From Bromus sterilis (Eukaryota > Streptophyta > Magnoliopsida > Poales > Poaceae): 64,000 nucleotides of DNA. Under the pieces are notes generated by a model. The model did not search any database and was not told the DNA's origin. It was given only the letters and a program-made list of their open reading frames with translations. The first letter of the stretch is position 1, and every line of letters starts with the position of its first letter. The DNA lies in NCBI GenBank assembly GCA_950022295.1, contig OX465599.1, positions 2,294,001 to 2,358,000 of the forward strand. Direction: 5' to 3'. Shown here in pieces: positions 1 through 12,055 of this stretch. A program made the position numbers and the translations under genes.

Positions 1-117
1 CAGGGTGCATTTACGTGCCGGTCATCAACACTCGCAGTTTTGGCCGATTCTGGCCTGTTTCATGGGCTATTAATCACCGTTTTGGGTCCCCGGAGTGATT
101 TCCACGATTGACGAACC

Positions 118-235
118 CAGGGTGCATTTACGTGCCGGTCATCAACACTCGCACTTTTGGCCGATTCTGGCCTGTTTCATGGGCTATTAATCACCGTTTT
201 GGGTCCCCGGAGTGATTTCCACCATTGACGAACCC
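118..235 (+). repeat. Representative class B monomer (118 bp)
   Basis: Class B has the GTGCCGGTCATCAACACTC left half of class A but the GCACTTTTGG right-centre otherwise typical of class E, so it may itself be an ancient A/E recombinant. It always follows an A monomer ending CCACGATTG and is followed by C, D, E. I find B only in the first 24 kb (last near 23,720). Further right, the CCACGATTG monomer is followed by an ordinary A instead, so B marks one sub-territory of the array. Confidence 0.85.
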
Positions 236-353
236 CAGGGTGCATTTATGTGCCGGTCATCAACACTCGTAGTTTTGGCCGATTCTGGCCTGTTTCATGG
301 GCTATTAATCACCGTTTTGGGTCCCCGGAGTGATTTCCACCATTGACGAACCC
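236..353 (+). repeat. Representative class C monomer (118 bp)
   Basis: Class C is recognised by TTTATGTGCC (a CpG in ACGTG changed to TG) together with ACACTCGTAG. It is always the short form and is normally followed by D. A sub-variant with CCGGACATC in place of CCGGTCATC occurs at about 28,695, 29,307, 32,711, 33,323, 35,577, 38,089 and 43,574, and is a useful landmark for the 4,016-, 2,254- and 5,485-bp duplications. Confidence 0.9.
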
Positions 354-471
354 CAGGGTGCATTTACGTGCTGGTCATCAACACTCGCAGTTTTGGCAGA
401 TTCTGGGTTGTTTCATGGGCTATTAATCACCGTTTTGGGTCCCCGAAGTGATTTTCACAATTGACGAACCC
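354..471 (+). repeat. Representative class D monomer (118 bp)
   Basis: Class D is the most divergent common class in the left half. It has GTGCTGGTC, GGCAGATTCTGGGTTG (both arms of the GGCC dyad lost), CCCCGAAGTGATTTTCACAA, and a tail ending CCCTAG into the next monomer. It is always 118 bp and is nearly always followed by E, so D-E behaves as a 258-bp dimer. Sub-variants with CCCCCAAG, TTTTCCCAA or GTGCTTGTC serve as landmarks. Confidence 0.9.
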
Positions 472-611
472 TAGGGTGCATTTACGTAACGGTCATCAGT
501 CCTCGCACTTTTGGCCGATTCTGGCCTGTTTCATGGGCTATTAATCACCGTTACATGGGCTATTAATCACCGTTTTGGGTCCCCGGAGTAATTTCCACCA
601 TTGACGAACCC
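472..611 (+). repeat. Representative class E monomer (140 bp)
   Basis: Class E follows D and is identified by ACGTAACGGTCATCAGTCC and GCACTTTTGG. The first half therefore contains TTACGTAA, an exact 8-bp palindrome (482-489). It is normally the long form; rare 118-bp versions occur at about 28,300, 28,912 and 30,812 and in their duplicated copies. A sub-variant with CACCATTACATGGG is usually followed by C, one with GGGCTATCAATC is followed by D, and one with CATCATTCCTCG is confined to about 47,600-55,300. Confidence 0.9.
482..489. other. Representative TTACGTAA palindrome in class E monomers
   Basis: Class E monomers contain the perfect 8-bp palindrome TTACGTAA; A monomers have TTACGTGC at the same place. 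An ACGT core in this form is the type of site bound by some bZIP factors. Here it recurs once per E monomer, at a spacing set by the D-E dimer and the larger HORs. Whether anything binds it is unknown; the sequence only shows that it is preserved in nearly all E monomers. Confidence 0.35.
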
Positions 612-652
612 CAGGGTGCATTTACGTGCCGGTCATCAACACTCGCAGTTTT

Positions 653-666
653 GGCCGATTCTGGCC
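653..666 (+). other. Representative GGCC-6-GGCC dyad in class A monomers
   Basis: GGCCGATTCTGGCC has two 4-bp arms, complementary to each other, separated by six bases. It is present in A, B, C, E and G monomers. It is fully destroyed in D (GGCAGATTCTGGGTTG) and loses one arm in F (CTAGGTTG) and in the GGATTG class. Short dyads are common in centromeric satellites, but a stem this short may be coincidental, and no binding factor is implied. Confidence 0.4.
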
Positions 667-671
667 TGTTT

Positions 672-715
672 CATGGGCTATTAATCACCGTTACATGGGC
701 TATTAATCACCGTTT
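672..715 (+). repeat. Internal 22-bp tandem duplication defining the long monomer
   Basis: Two adjacent 22-bp copies, 672-693 and 694-715, differ only at the last base (A in the first, T in the second). The short monomer has a single copy. This is the sole structural difference between the 118-bp and 140-bp forms. In the right half the first copy is often altered to GGGTTATTAATCATAG in A-prime monomers, or loses one base (CATGGGTATTAATC) in some E monomers, giving 139 bp. Confidence 0.95.
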
Positions 716-1267
716 TGGGTCCCCGGAGTGATTTCCACCATTGACGAACCCCAGGGTGCATTTACGTGCCGGTCATCAACACTCGCAGTTTTGGCCGATT
801 CTGGCCTGTTTCATGGGCTATTAATCACCGTTACATGGGCTATTAATCACCGTTTTGGGTCCCCGGAGTGATTTCCACCATTGACGAACCATAGGGTGCA
901 TTTACGTGCCGGTCATCAACACTCGCAGTTTTGGCCGATTCTGGCCTGTTTCATGGGCTATTAATCACCATTACATGGGCTATTAATCACCGTTTTGGGT
1001 CCCCGGAGTGATTTCCACCATTGACGAACCCCAGGGTGCATTTATGTGCCGGTCATCAACACTCGTAGTTTTGGCCGATTCTGGCCTGTTTCATGGGCTA
1101 TTAATCACCGTTTTGGGTCCCCGGAGTGATTTCCACCATTGACGAACCCCAGGGTGCATTTATGTGCCGGTCATCAACACTCGTAGTTTTGGCCGATTCT
1201 GGCCTGTTTCATGGGCTATTAATCACCGTTTTGGGTCCCCGGAGTGATTTCCACCATTGACGAACCC

Positions 1268-1385
1268 CAGGGTGCATTTACGTGCCGGTCATCAACACTC
1301 GCAGTTTTGGCCGATTCTGGCCTGTTTCATGGGCTATTAATCACCGTTTTGGGTCCCCGGAGTGATTTCCACGATTGACGAACCC
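1268..1385 (+). repeat. Representative short monomer, class A (118 bp)
   Basis: This is the consensus-like short monomer, taken as the reference. In order it holds CAGGGTGCATTTACGTGCC, the GGTCATCAACACTCGCAG block, a GGCC-6-GGCC dyad, one copy of the CATGGGCTATTAATCACC segment, the TTTTGGGTCCCCGGAG block, and the tail ending GACGAACCCC. CpGs lie in ACGTG, GCCGG, CTCGC, GCCGA, ACCGT, CCCGG and GACGA. This copy carries CCACGATT where most have CCACCATT; that variant precedes class B monomers in the first 24 kb. An AvaII site (GGTCC) is present in almost every monomer, so a ladder of 118/140-bp multiples is expected from that enzyme. Confidence 0.95.
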
Positions 1386-2065
1386 CAGGGTGCATTTACG
1401 TGCCGGTCATCAACACTCGCACTTTTGGCCGATTCTGGCCTGTTTCATGGGCTATTAATCACCGTTTTGGGTCCCCGGAGTGATTTCCACCATTGACGAA
1501 CCCCAGGGTGCATTTATGTGCCGGTCATCAACACTCGTAGTTTTGGCCGATTCTGGCCTGTTTCATGGGCTATTAATCACCGTTTTGGGTCCCCGGAGTG
1601 ATTTCCACCATTGACGAACCCCAGGGTGCATTTACGTGCTGGTCATCAACACTCGCAGTTTTGGCAGATTCTGGGTTGTTTCATGGGCTATTAATCACCG
1701 TTTTGGGTCCCCGAAGTGATTTTCACAATTGACGAACCCTAGGGTGCATATACGTAACGGTCATCAGTCCTCGCACTTTTGGCCGATTCTGGCCTGTTTC
1801 ATGGGCTATTAATCACCGTTACATGGGCTATTAATCACCGTTTTGGGTCCCCGGAGTGATTTCCACCATTGACGAACCCCAGGGTGCATTTACGTGCCGG
1901 TCATCAACACTCGCAGTTTTGGCCGATTCTGGCCTGTTTCATGGGCTATTAATCACCGTTACATGGGCTATTAATCACCGTTTTGGGTCCCCGGAGTGAT
2001 TTCCACCATTGACGAACCCCAGGGTGCATTTACGTGCCGGTCATCAACACTCGCAGTTTTGGCCG

Positions 2066-5000
2066 ATTCTGGCCTGTTTCATGGGCTATTAATCACCATT
2101 ACATGGGCTATTAATCACCGTTTTGGGTCCCCGGAGTGATTTCCACCATTGACGAACCCCAGGGTGCATTTATGTGCCGGTCATCAACACTCGTAGTTTT
2201 GGCCGATTCTGGCCTGTTTCATGGGCTATTAATCACCGTTTTGGGTCCCCGGAGTGATTTCCACCATTGACGAACCCCAGGGTGCATTTACGTGCTGGTC
2301 ATCAACACTCGCAGTTTTGGCAGATTCTGGGTTGTTTCATGGGCTATTAATCACCGTTTTGGGTCCCCGAAGTGATTTTCACAATTGACGAACCCTAGGG
2401 TGCATTTACGTAACGGTCATCAGTCCTCGCACTTTTGGCCGATTCTGGCCTGTTTCATGGGCTATTAATCACCATTACATGGGCTATTAATCACCGTTTT
2501 GGGTCCCCGGAGTGATTTCCACCATTGACGAACCCCAGGGTGCATTTATGTGCCGGTCATCAACACTCGTAGTTTTGGCCGATTCTGGCCTGTTTCATGG
2601 GCTATTAATCACCGTTTTGGGTCCCCGGAGTGATTTCCACCATTGACGAACCCCAGGGTGCATTTACGTGCTGGTCATCAACACTCGCAGTTTTGGCAGA
2701 TTCTGGGTTGTTTCATGGGCTATTAATCACCGTTTTGGGTCCCCGAAGTGATTTTCACAATTGACGAGCCCTAGGGTGCATTTACGTAACGGTCATCAGT
2801 CCTCGCACTTTTGGCCGATTCTGGCCTGTTTCATGGGCTATTAATCACCGTTACATGGGCTATTAATCACCGTTTTGGGTCCCCGGAGTGATTTCCACCA
2901 TTGACGAACCCCAGGGTGCATTTACGTGCCGGTCATCAACACTCGCAGTTTTGGCCGATTCTGGCCTGTTTCATGGGCTATTAATCACCGTTACATGGGC
3001 TATTAATCACCGTTTTGGGTCCCCGGAGTGATTTCCACCATTGACGAACCATAGGGTGCATTTACGTGCCGGTCATCAACACTCGCAGTTTTGGCCGATT
3101 CTGGCCTGTTTCATGGGCTATTAATCACCGTTTTGGGTCCCCGGAGTGATTTCCACCATTGACGAACCCCAGGGTGCATTTACGTGCTGGTCATCAACAC
3201 TCGCAGTTTTGGCAGATTCTGGGTTGTTTCATGGGCTATTAATCACCGTTTTGGGTCCCCGAAGTGATTTTCACAATTGACGAACCCTAGGGTGCATTTA
3301 CGTAACGGTCATCAGTCCTCGCACTTTTGGCCGATTCTGGCCTGTTTCATGGGCTATTAATCACCGTTACATGGGCTATTAATCCCCGTTTTGGGTCCCC
3401 GGAGTGATTTCCACCATTGACGAACCCCAGGGTGCATTTACGTGCCGGTCATCAACACTCGCAGTTTTGGCCGATTCTGGCCTGTTTCATGGGCTATTAA
3501 TCACCGTTACATGGGCTATTAATCACCGTTTTGGGTCCCCGGAGTGATTTCCACCATTGACGAACCCCAGGGTGCATTTACGTGTCGGTCATCAACACTC
3601 GCAGTTTTGGCCGATTCTGGCCTGTTTCATGGGCTATTAATCACCGTTACATGGGCTATTAATCACCGTTTTGGGTCCCCGGAGTGATTTCCACCATTGA
3701 CGAACCCCAGGGTGCATTTACGTGCCGGTCATCAACACTCGCAGTTTTGGCAAATTCTGGCCTGTTTCATGGGCTATTAATCACCGTTACATGGGCTATT
3801 AATCACCGTTTTGGGTCCCCGGAGTGATTTCCACGATTGACGAACCCCAGGGTGCATTTACGTGCCGGTCATCAACACTCGCACTTTTGGCCGATTCTGG
3901 CCTGTTTCATGGGCTATTAATCACCGTTTTGGGTCCCCGGAGTGATTTCCACCATTGACGAACCCCAGGGTGCATTTATGTGCCGGTCATCAACACTCGT
4001 AGTTTTGGCCGATTCTGGCCTGTTTCATGGGCTATTAATCACCGTTTTGGGTCCCCGGAGTGATTTCCACCATTGACGAACCCCAGGGTGCATTTACGTG
4101 CTGGTCATCAACACTCGCAGTTTTGGCAGATTCTGGGTTGTTTCATGGGCTATTAATCACCGTTTTGGGTCCCCGAAGTGATTTTCACAATTGACGAACC
4201 CTAGGGTGCATTTACGTAACGGTCATCAGTCCTCGCACTTTTGGCCGATTCTGGCCTGTTTCATGGGCTATTAATCACCGTTACATGGGCTATTAATCAC
4301 CGTTTTGGGTCCCCGGAGTGATTTCCACCATTGACGAACCCCAGGGTGCATTTACGTGCCGGTCATCAACACTCGCAGTTTTGGCCGATTCTGGCCTGTT
4401 TCATGGGCTATTAATCACCGTTACATGGGCTATTAATCACCGTTTTGGGTCCCCGGAGTGATTTCCACCATTGACGAACCCCAGGGTGCATTTACGTGCC
4501 GGTCATCAACACTCGCAGTTTTGGCCGATTCTGGCCTGTTTCATGGGCTATTAATCACCGTTACATGGGCTATTAATCACCGTTTTGGGTCCCCGGAGTG
4601 ATTTCCACCATTGACGAACCCCAGGGTGCATTTATGTGCCGGTCATCAACACTCGTAGTTTTGGCCGATTCTGGCCTGTTTCATGGGCTATTAATCACCG
4701 TTTTGGGTCCCCGGAGTGATTTCCACCATTGACGAACCCCAGGGTGCATTTACGTGCTGGTCATCAACACTCGCAGTTTTGGCAGATTCTGGGTTGTTTC
4801 ATGGGCTATTAATCACCGTTTTGGGTCCCCGAAGTGATTTTCACAATTGACGAACCCTAGGGTGCATTTACGTAACGGTCATCAGTCCTCGCACTTTTGG
4901 CCGATTCTGGCCTGTTTCATGGGCTATTAATCACCATTACATGGGCTATTAATCACCGTTTTGGGTCCCCGGAGTGATTTCCACCATTGACGAACCCCAG

Positions 5001-8000
5001 GGTGCATTTATGTGCCGGTCATCAACACTCGTAGTTTTGGCCGATTCTGGCCTGTTTCATGGGCTATTAATCACCGTTTTGGGTCCCCGGAGTGATTTCC
5101 ACCATTGACGAACCCCAGGGTGCATTTACGTGCTGGTCATCAACACTCGCAGTTTTGGCAGATTCTGGGTTGTTTCATGGGCTATTAATCACCGTTTTGG
5201 GTCCCCGAAGTGATTTTCACAATTGACGAACCCTAGGGTGCATTTACGTAACGGTCATCAGTCCTCGCACTTTTGGCCGATTCTGGCCTGTTTCATGGGC
5301 TATTAATCACCGTTACATGGGCTATTAATCACCGTTTTGGGTCCCCGGAGTGATTTCCACCATTGACGAACCCCAGGGTGCATTTACGTGCCGGTCATCA
5401 ACACTCGCAGTTTTGGCCGATTCTGGCCTGTTTCATGGGCTATTAATCACCGTTACATGGGCTATTAATCACCGTTTTGGGTCCCCGGAGTGATTTCCAC
5501 CATTGACGAACCATAGGGTGCATTTACGTGCCGGTCATCAACACTCGCAGTTTTGGCCGATTCTGGCCTGTTTCATGGGCTATTAATCACCGTTTTGGGT
5601 CCCCGGAGTGATTTCCACCATTGACGAACCCCAGGGTGCATTTACGTGCTGGTCATCAACACTCGCAGTTTTGGCAGATTCTGGGTTGTTTCATGGGCTA
5701 TTAATCACCGTTTTGGGTCCCCGAAGTGATTTTCACAATTGACGAACCCTAGGGTGCATTTACGTAACGGTCATCAGTCCTCGCACTTTTGGCCGATTCT
5801 GGCCTGTTTCATGGGCTATTAATCACCATTACATGGGCTATTAATCACCGTTTTGGGTCCCCGGAGTGATTTCCACCATTGACGAACCCCAGGGTGCATT
5901 TATGTGCCGGTCATCAACACTCGTAGTTTTGGCCGATTCTGGCCTGTTTCATGGGCTATTAATCACCGTTTTGGGTCCCCGGAGTGATTTCCACCATTGA
6001 CGAACCCCAGGGTGCATTTACGTGCTGGTCATCAACACTCGCAGTTTTGGCAGATTCTGGGTTGTTTCATGGGCTATTAATCACCGTTTTGGGTCCCCGA
6101 AGTGATTTTCACAATTGACGAACCCTAGGGTGCATTTACGTAACGGTCATCAGTCCTCGCACTTTTGGCCGATTCTGGCCTGTTTCATGGGCTATTAATC
6201 ACCATTACATGGGCTATTAATCACCGTTTTGGGTCCCCGGAGTGATTTCCACCATTGACGAACCCCAGGGTGCATTTATGTGCCGGTCATCAACACTCGT
6301 AGTTTTGGCCGATTCTGGCCTGTTTCATGGGCTATTAATCACCGTTTTGGGTCCCCGGAGTGATTTCCACCATTGACGAACCCCAGGGTGCATTTACGTG
6401 CTGGTCATCAACACTCGCAGTTTTGGCAGATTCTGGGTTGTTTCATGGGCTATTAATCACCGTTTTGGGTCCCCGAAGTGATTTTCACAATTGACGAGCC
6501 CTAGGGTGCATTTACGTAACGGTCATCAGTCCTCGCACTTTTGGCCGATTCTGGCCTGTTTCATGGGCTATTAATCACCGTTACATGGGCTATTAATCAC
6601 CGTTTTGGGTCCCCGGAGTGATTTCCACCATTGACGAACCCCAGGGTGCATTTACGTGCCGGTCATCAACACTCGCAGTTTTGGCCGATTCTGGCCTGTT
6701 TCATGGGCTATTAATCACCGTTACATGGGCTATTAATCACCGTTTTGGGTCCCCGGAGTGATTTCCACCATTGACGAACCATAGGGTGCATTTACGTGCC
6801 GGTCATCAACACTCGCAGTTTTGGCCGATTCTGGCCTGTTTCATGGGCTATTAATCACCGTTTTGGGTCCCCGGAGTGATTTCCACCATTGACGAACCCC
6901 AGGGTGCATTTACGTGCTGGTCATCAACACTCGCAGTTTTGGCAGATTCTGGGTTGTTTCATGGGCTATTAATCACCGTTTTGGGTCCCCGAAGTGATTT
7001 TCACAATTGACGAACCCTAGGGTGCATTTACGTAACGGTCATCAGTCCTCGCACTTTTGGCCGATTCTGGCCTGTTTCATGGGCTATTAATCACCGTTAC
7101 ATGGGCTATTAATCCCCGTTTTGGGTCCCCGGAGTGATTTCCACCATTGACGAACCCCAGGGTGCATTTACGTGCCGGTCATCAACACTCGCAGTTTTGG
7201 CCGATTCTGGCCTGTTTCATGGGCTATTAATCACCGTTACATGGGCTATTAATCACCGTTTTGGGTCCCCGGAGTGATTTCCACCATTGACGAACCCCAG
7301 GGTGCATTTACGTGTCGGTCATCAACACTCGCAGTTTTGGCCGATTCTGGCCTGTTTCATGGGCTATTAATCACCGTTACATGGGCTATTAATCACCGTT
7401 TTGGGTCCCCGGAGTGATTTCCACCATTGACGAACCCCAGGGTGCATTTACGTGCCGGTCATCAACACTCGCAGTTTTGGCAAATTCTGGCCTGTTTCAT
7501 GGGCTATTAATCACCGTTACATGGGCTATTAATCACCGTTTTGGGTCCCCGGAGTGATTTCCACGATTGACGAACCCCAGGGTGCATTTACGTGCCGGTC
7601 ATCAACACTCGCACTTTTGGCCGATTCTGGCCTGTTTCATGGGCTATTAATCACCGTTTTGGGTCCCCGGAGTGATTTCCACCATTGACGAACCCCAGGG
7701 TGCATTTATGTGCCGGTCATCAACACTCGTAGTTTTGGCCGATTCTGGCCTGTTTCATGGGCTATTAATCACCGTTTTGGGTCCCCGGAGTGATTTCCAC
7801 CATTGACGAACCCCAGGGTGCATTTACGTGCTGGTCATCAACACTCGCAGTTTTGGCAGATTCTGGGTTGTTTCATGGGCTATTAATCACCGTTTTGGGT
7901 CCCCGAAGTGATTTTCACAATTGACGAACCCTAGGGTGCATTTACGTAACGGTCATCAGTCCTCGCACTTTTGGCCGATTCTGGCCTGTTTCATGGGCTA

Positions 8001-11000
8001 TTAATCACCGTTACATGGGCTATTAATCACCGTTTTGGGTCCCCGGAGTGATTTCCACCATTGACGAACCCCAGGGTGCATTTACGTGCCGGTCATCAAC
8101 ACTCGCAGTTTTGGCCGATTCTGGCCTGTTTCATGGGCTATTAATCACCGTTACATGGGCTATTAATCACCGTTTTGGGTCCCCGGAGTGATTTCCACCA
8201 TTGACGAACCCCAGGGTGCATTTACGTGCCGGTCATCAACACTCGCAGTTTTGGCCGATTCTGGCCTGTTTCATGGGCTATTAATCACCGTTACATGGGC
8301 TATTAATCACCGTTTTGGGTCCCCGGAGTGATTTCCACCATTGACGAACCCCAGGGTGCATTTATGTGCCGGTCATCAACACTCGTAGTTTTGGCCGATT
8401 CTGGCCTGTTTCATGGGCTATTAATCACCGTTTTGGGTCCCCGGAGTGATTTCCACCATTGACGAACCCCAGGGTGCATTTACGTGCTGGTCATCAACAC
8501 TCGCAGTTTTGGCAGATTCTGGGTTGTTTCATGGGCTATTAATCACCGTTTTGGGTCCCCGAAGTGATTTTCACAATTGACGAACCCTAGGGTGCATTTA
8601 CGTAACGGTCATCAGTCCTCGCACTTTTGGCCGATTCTGGCCTGTTTCATGGGCTATTAATCACCATTACATGGGCTATTAATCACCGTTTTGGGTCCCC
8701 GGAGTGATTTCCACCATTGACGAACCCCAGGGTGCATTTATGTGCCGGTCATCAACACTCGTAGTTTTGGCCGATTCTGGCCTGTTTCATGGGCTATTAA
8801 TCACCGTTTTGGGTCCCCGGAGTGATTTCCACCATTGACGAACCCCAGGGTGCATTTACGTGCTGGTCATCAACACTCGCAGTTTTGGCAGATTCTGGGT
8901 TGTTTCATGGGCTATTAATCACCGTTTTGGGTCCCCGAAGTGATTTTCACAATTGACGAACCCTAGGGTGCATTTACGTAACGGTCATCAGTCCTCGCAC
9001 TTTTGGCCGATTCTGGCCTGTTTCATGGGCTATTAATCACCGTTACATGGGCTATTAATCACCGTTTTGGGTCCCCGGAGTGATTTCCACCATTGACGAA
9101 CCCCAGGGTGCATTTACGTGCCGGTCATCAACACTCGCAGTTTTGGCCGATTCTGGCCTGTTTCATGGGCTATTAATCACCGTTACATGGGCTATTAATC
9201 ACCGTTTTGGGTCCCCGGAGTGATTTCCACCATTGACGAACCATAGGGTGCATTTACGTGCCGGTCATCAACACTCGCAGTTTTGGCCGATTCTGGCCTG
9301 TTTCATGGGCTATTAATCACCGTTTTGGGTCCCCGGAGTGATTTCCACCATTGACGAACCCCAGGGTGCATTTACGTGCTGGTCATCAACACTCGCAGTT
9401 TTGGCAGATTCTGGGTTGTTTCATGGGCTATTAATCACCGTTTTGGGTCCCCGAAGTGATTTTCACAATTGACGAACCCTAGGGTGCATTTACGTAACGG
9501 TCATCAGTCCTCGCACTTTTGGCCGATTCTGGCCTGTTTCATGGGCTATTAATCACCATTACATGGGCTATTAATCACCGTTTTGGGTCCCCGGAGTGAT
9601 TTCCACCATTGACGAACCCCAGGGTGCATTTATGTGCCGGTCATCAACACTCGTAGTTTTGGCCGATTCTGGCCTGTTTCATGGGCTATTAATCACCGTT
9701 TTGGGTCCCCGGAGTGATTTCCACCATTGACGAACCCCAGGGTGCATTTACGTGCTGGTCATCAACACTCGCAGTTTTGGCAGATTCTGGGTTGTTTCAT
9801 GGGCTATTAATCACCGTTTTGGGTCCCCGAAGTGATTTTCACAATTGACGAGCCCTAGGGTGCATTTACGTAACGGTCATCAGTCCTCGCACTTTTGGCC
9901 GATTCTGGCCTGTTTCATGGGCTATTAATCACCGTTACATGGGCTATTAATCACCGTTTTGGGTCCCCGGAGTGATTTCCACCATTGACGAACCCCAGGG
10001 TGCATTTACGTGCCGGTCATCAACACTCGCAGTTTTGGCCGATTCTGGCCTGTTTCATGGGCTATTAATCACCGTTTTGGGTCCCCGGAGTGATTTCCAC
10101 CATTGACGAACCATAGGGTGCATTTACGTGCCGGTCATCAATACTCGCAGTTTTGGCCGATTCTGGCCTGTTTCATGGGCTATTAATCACCGTTTTGGGT
10201 CCCCGGAGTGATTTCCACCATTGACGAACCCCAGGGTGCATTTACGTGCTGGTCATCAACACTCGCAGTTTTGGCAGATTCTGGGTTGTTTCATGGGCTA
10301 TTAATCACCGTTTTGGGTCCCCGAAGTGATTTTCACAATTGACGAACCCTAGGGTGCATTTACGTAACGGTCATCAGTCCTCGCACTTTTGGCCGATTCT
10401 GGCCTGTTTCATGGGCTATTAATCACCGTTACATGGGCTATTAATCACCGTTTTGGGTCCCCGGAGTGATTTCCACCATTGACGAACCCCAGGGTGCATT
10501 TACGTGCCGGTCATCAACACTCGCAGTTTTGGCCGATTCTGGCCTGTTTCATGGGCTATTAATCACCGTTACATGGGCTATTAATCACCGTTTTGGGTCC
10601 CCGGAGTGATTTCCACCATTGACGAACCCCAGGGTGCATTTACGTGTCGGTCATCAACACTCGCAGTTTTGGCCGATTCTGGCCTGTTTCATGGGCTATT
10701 AATCACCGTTACATGGGCTATTAATCACCGTTTTGGGTCCCCGGAGTGATTTCCACCATTGACGAACCCCAGGGTGCATTTACGTGCCGGTCATCAACAC
10801 TCGCAGTTTTGGCCGATTCTGGCCTGTTTCATGGGCTATTAATCACCGTTACATGGGCTATTAATCACCGTTTTGGGTCCCCGGAGTGATTTCCACGATT
10901 GACGAACCCCAGGGTGCATTTACGTGCCGGTCATCAACACTCGCACTTTTGGCCGATTCTGGCCTGTTTCATGGGCTATTAATCACCGTTTTGGGTCCCC

Positions 11001-12055
11001 GGAGTGATTTCCACCATTGACGAACCCCAGGGTGCATTTATGTGCCGGTCATCAACACTCGTAGTTTTGGCCGATTCTGGCCTGTTTCATGGGCTATTAA
11101 TCACCGTTTTGGGTCCCCGGAGTGATTTCCACCATTGACGAACCCCAGGGTGCATTTACGTGCTGGTCATCAACACTCGCAGTTTTGGCAGATTCTGGGT
11201 TGTTTCATGGGCTATTAATCACCGTTTTGGGTCCCCGAAGTGATTTTCACAATTGACGAACCCTAGGGTGCATTTACGTAACGGTCATCAGTCCTCGCAC
11301 TTTTGGCCGATTCTGGCCTGTTTCATGGGCTATTAATCACCGTTACATGGGCTATTAATCACCGTTTTGGGTCCCCGGAGTGATTTCCACCATTGACGAA
11401 CCCCAGGGTGCATTTACGTGCCGGTCATCAACACTCGCAGTTTTGGCCGATTCTGGCCTGTTTCATGGGCTATTAATCACCGTTACATGGGCTATTAATC
11501 ACCGTTTTGGGTCCCCGGAGTGATTTCCACCATTGACGAACCCCAGGGTGCATTTACGTGCCGGTCATCAACACTCGCAGTTTTGGCCGATTCTGGCCTG
11601 TTTCATGGGCTATTAATCACCGTTACATGGGCTATTAATCACCGTTTTGGGTCCCCGGAGTGATTTCCACCATTGACGAACCCCAGGGTGCATTTATGTG
11701 CCGGTCATCAACACTCGTAGTTTTTGCCGATTCTGGCCTGTTTCATGGGCTATTAATCACCGTTTTGGGTCCCCGGAGTGATTTCCACCATTGACGAACC
11801 CCAGGGTGCATTTACGTGCTGGTCATCAACACTCGCAGTTTTGGCAGATTCTGGGTTGTTTCATGGGCTATTAATCACCGTTTTGGGTCCCCGAAGTGAT
11901 TTTCACAATTGACGAACCCTAGGGTGCATTTACGTAACGGTCATCAGTCCTCGCACTTTTGGCCGATTCTGGCCTGTTTCATGGGCTATTAATCACCATT
12001 ACATGGGCTATTAATCACCGTTTTGGGTCCCCGGAGTGATTTCCACCATTGACGA
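2066..12055. repeat. 3,730-bp higher-order repeat, two close copies and a rearranged third
   Basis: Rare variants recur 3,730 bp apart: GACGAGCCC at 2,765 and 6,495, AATCCCCGTT at 3,381 and 7,111, GTGTCGGTC at 3,583 and 7,313, GGCAAATTC at 3,749 and 7,479. Matching spans about 2,066-6,268 against 5,796-9,998. The length equals 15 short plus 14 long monomers, a 29-mer. A third copy (about 9,526-12,055) is offset 3,354 then 3,332 bp from the second; the change of 22 is one long monomer becoming short near 10,060. It lacks the GGCAAATTC and AATCCCCG variants, so those arose after it separated, or were lost from it. Inside the unit, a C-D-E trimer (376 bp) is itself repeated. Confidence 0.9.

Larger units (their letters stand above)
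612..751 (+). repeat. Representative long monomer, class A (140 bp)
   Basis: Identical in plan to the 118-bp monomer but 22 bp longer, because the segment starting CATGGGCTATTAATCACCG is present twice in tandem. The two copies are joined by GTTACATGGG; the second runs on into GTTTTGGG. All E monomers except a few, about half of A monomers, and the G class are of this length. Long and short forms alternate in reproducible orders that define the higher-order repeats. Exact 22-bp gain or loss between otherwise matching HOR copies (for example near 10,060 relative to the copy 3,354 bp upstream) shows that the duplication can be added or removed singly. Confidence 0.95.
1..2098. repeat. 1,268-bp duplication at the left edge
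   Basis: The order A(CCACGATT)-B-C-D-E-A-A at the left edge repeats 1,268 bp later (D at 354 and 1,622, E at 472 and 1,740). Match runs from base 1 to about 828 against 1,268 to about 2,096, with scattered single-base differences (a missing C at about 117, CGGAGTA at about 588, GCATATAC at about 1,748). It breaks where the first copy continues CACCGTTACA and the second CACCATTACA. The left part may belong to a longer repeat that starts outside the window. Confidence 0.8.
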
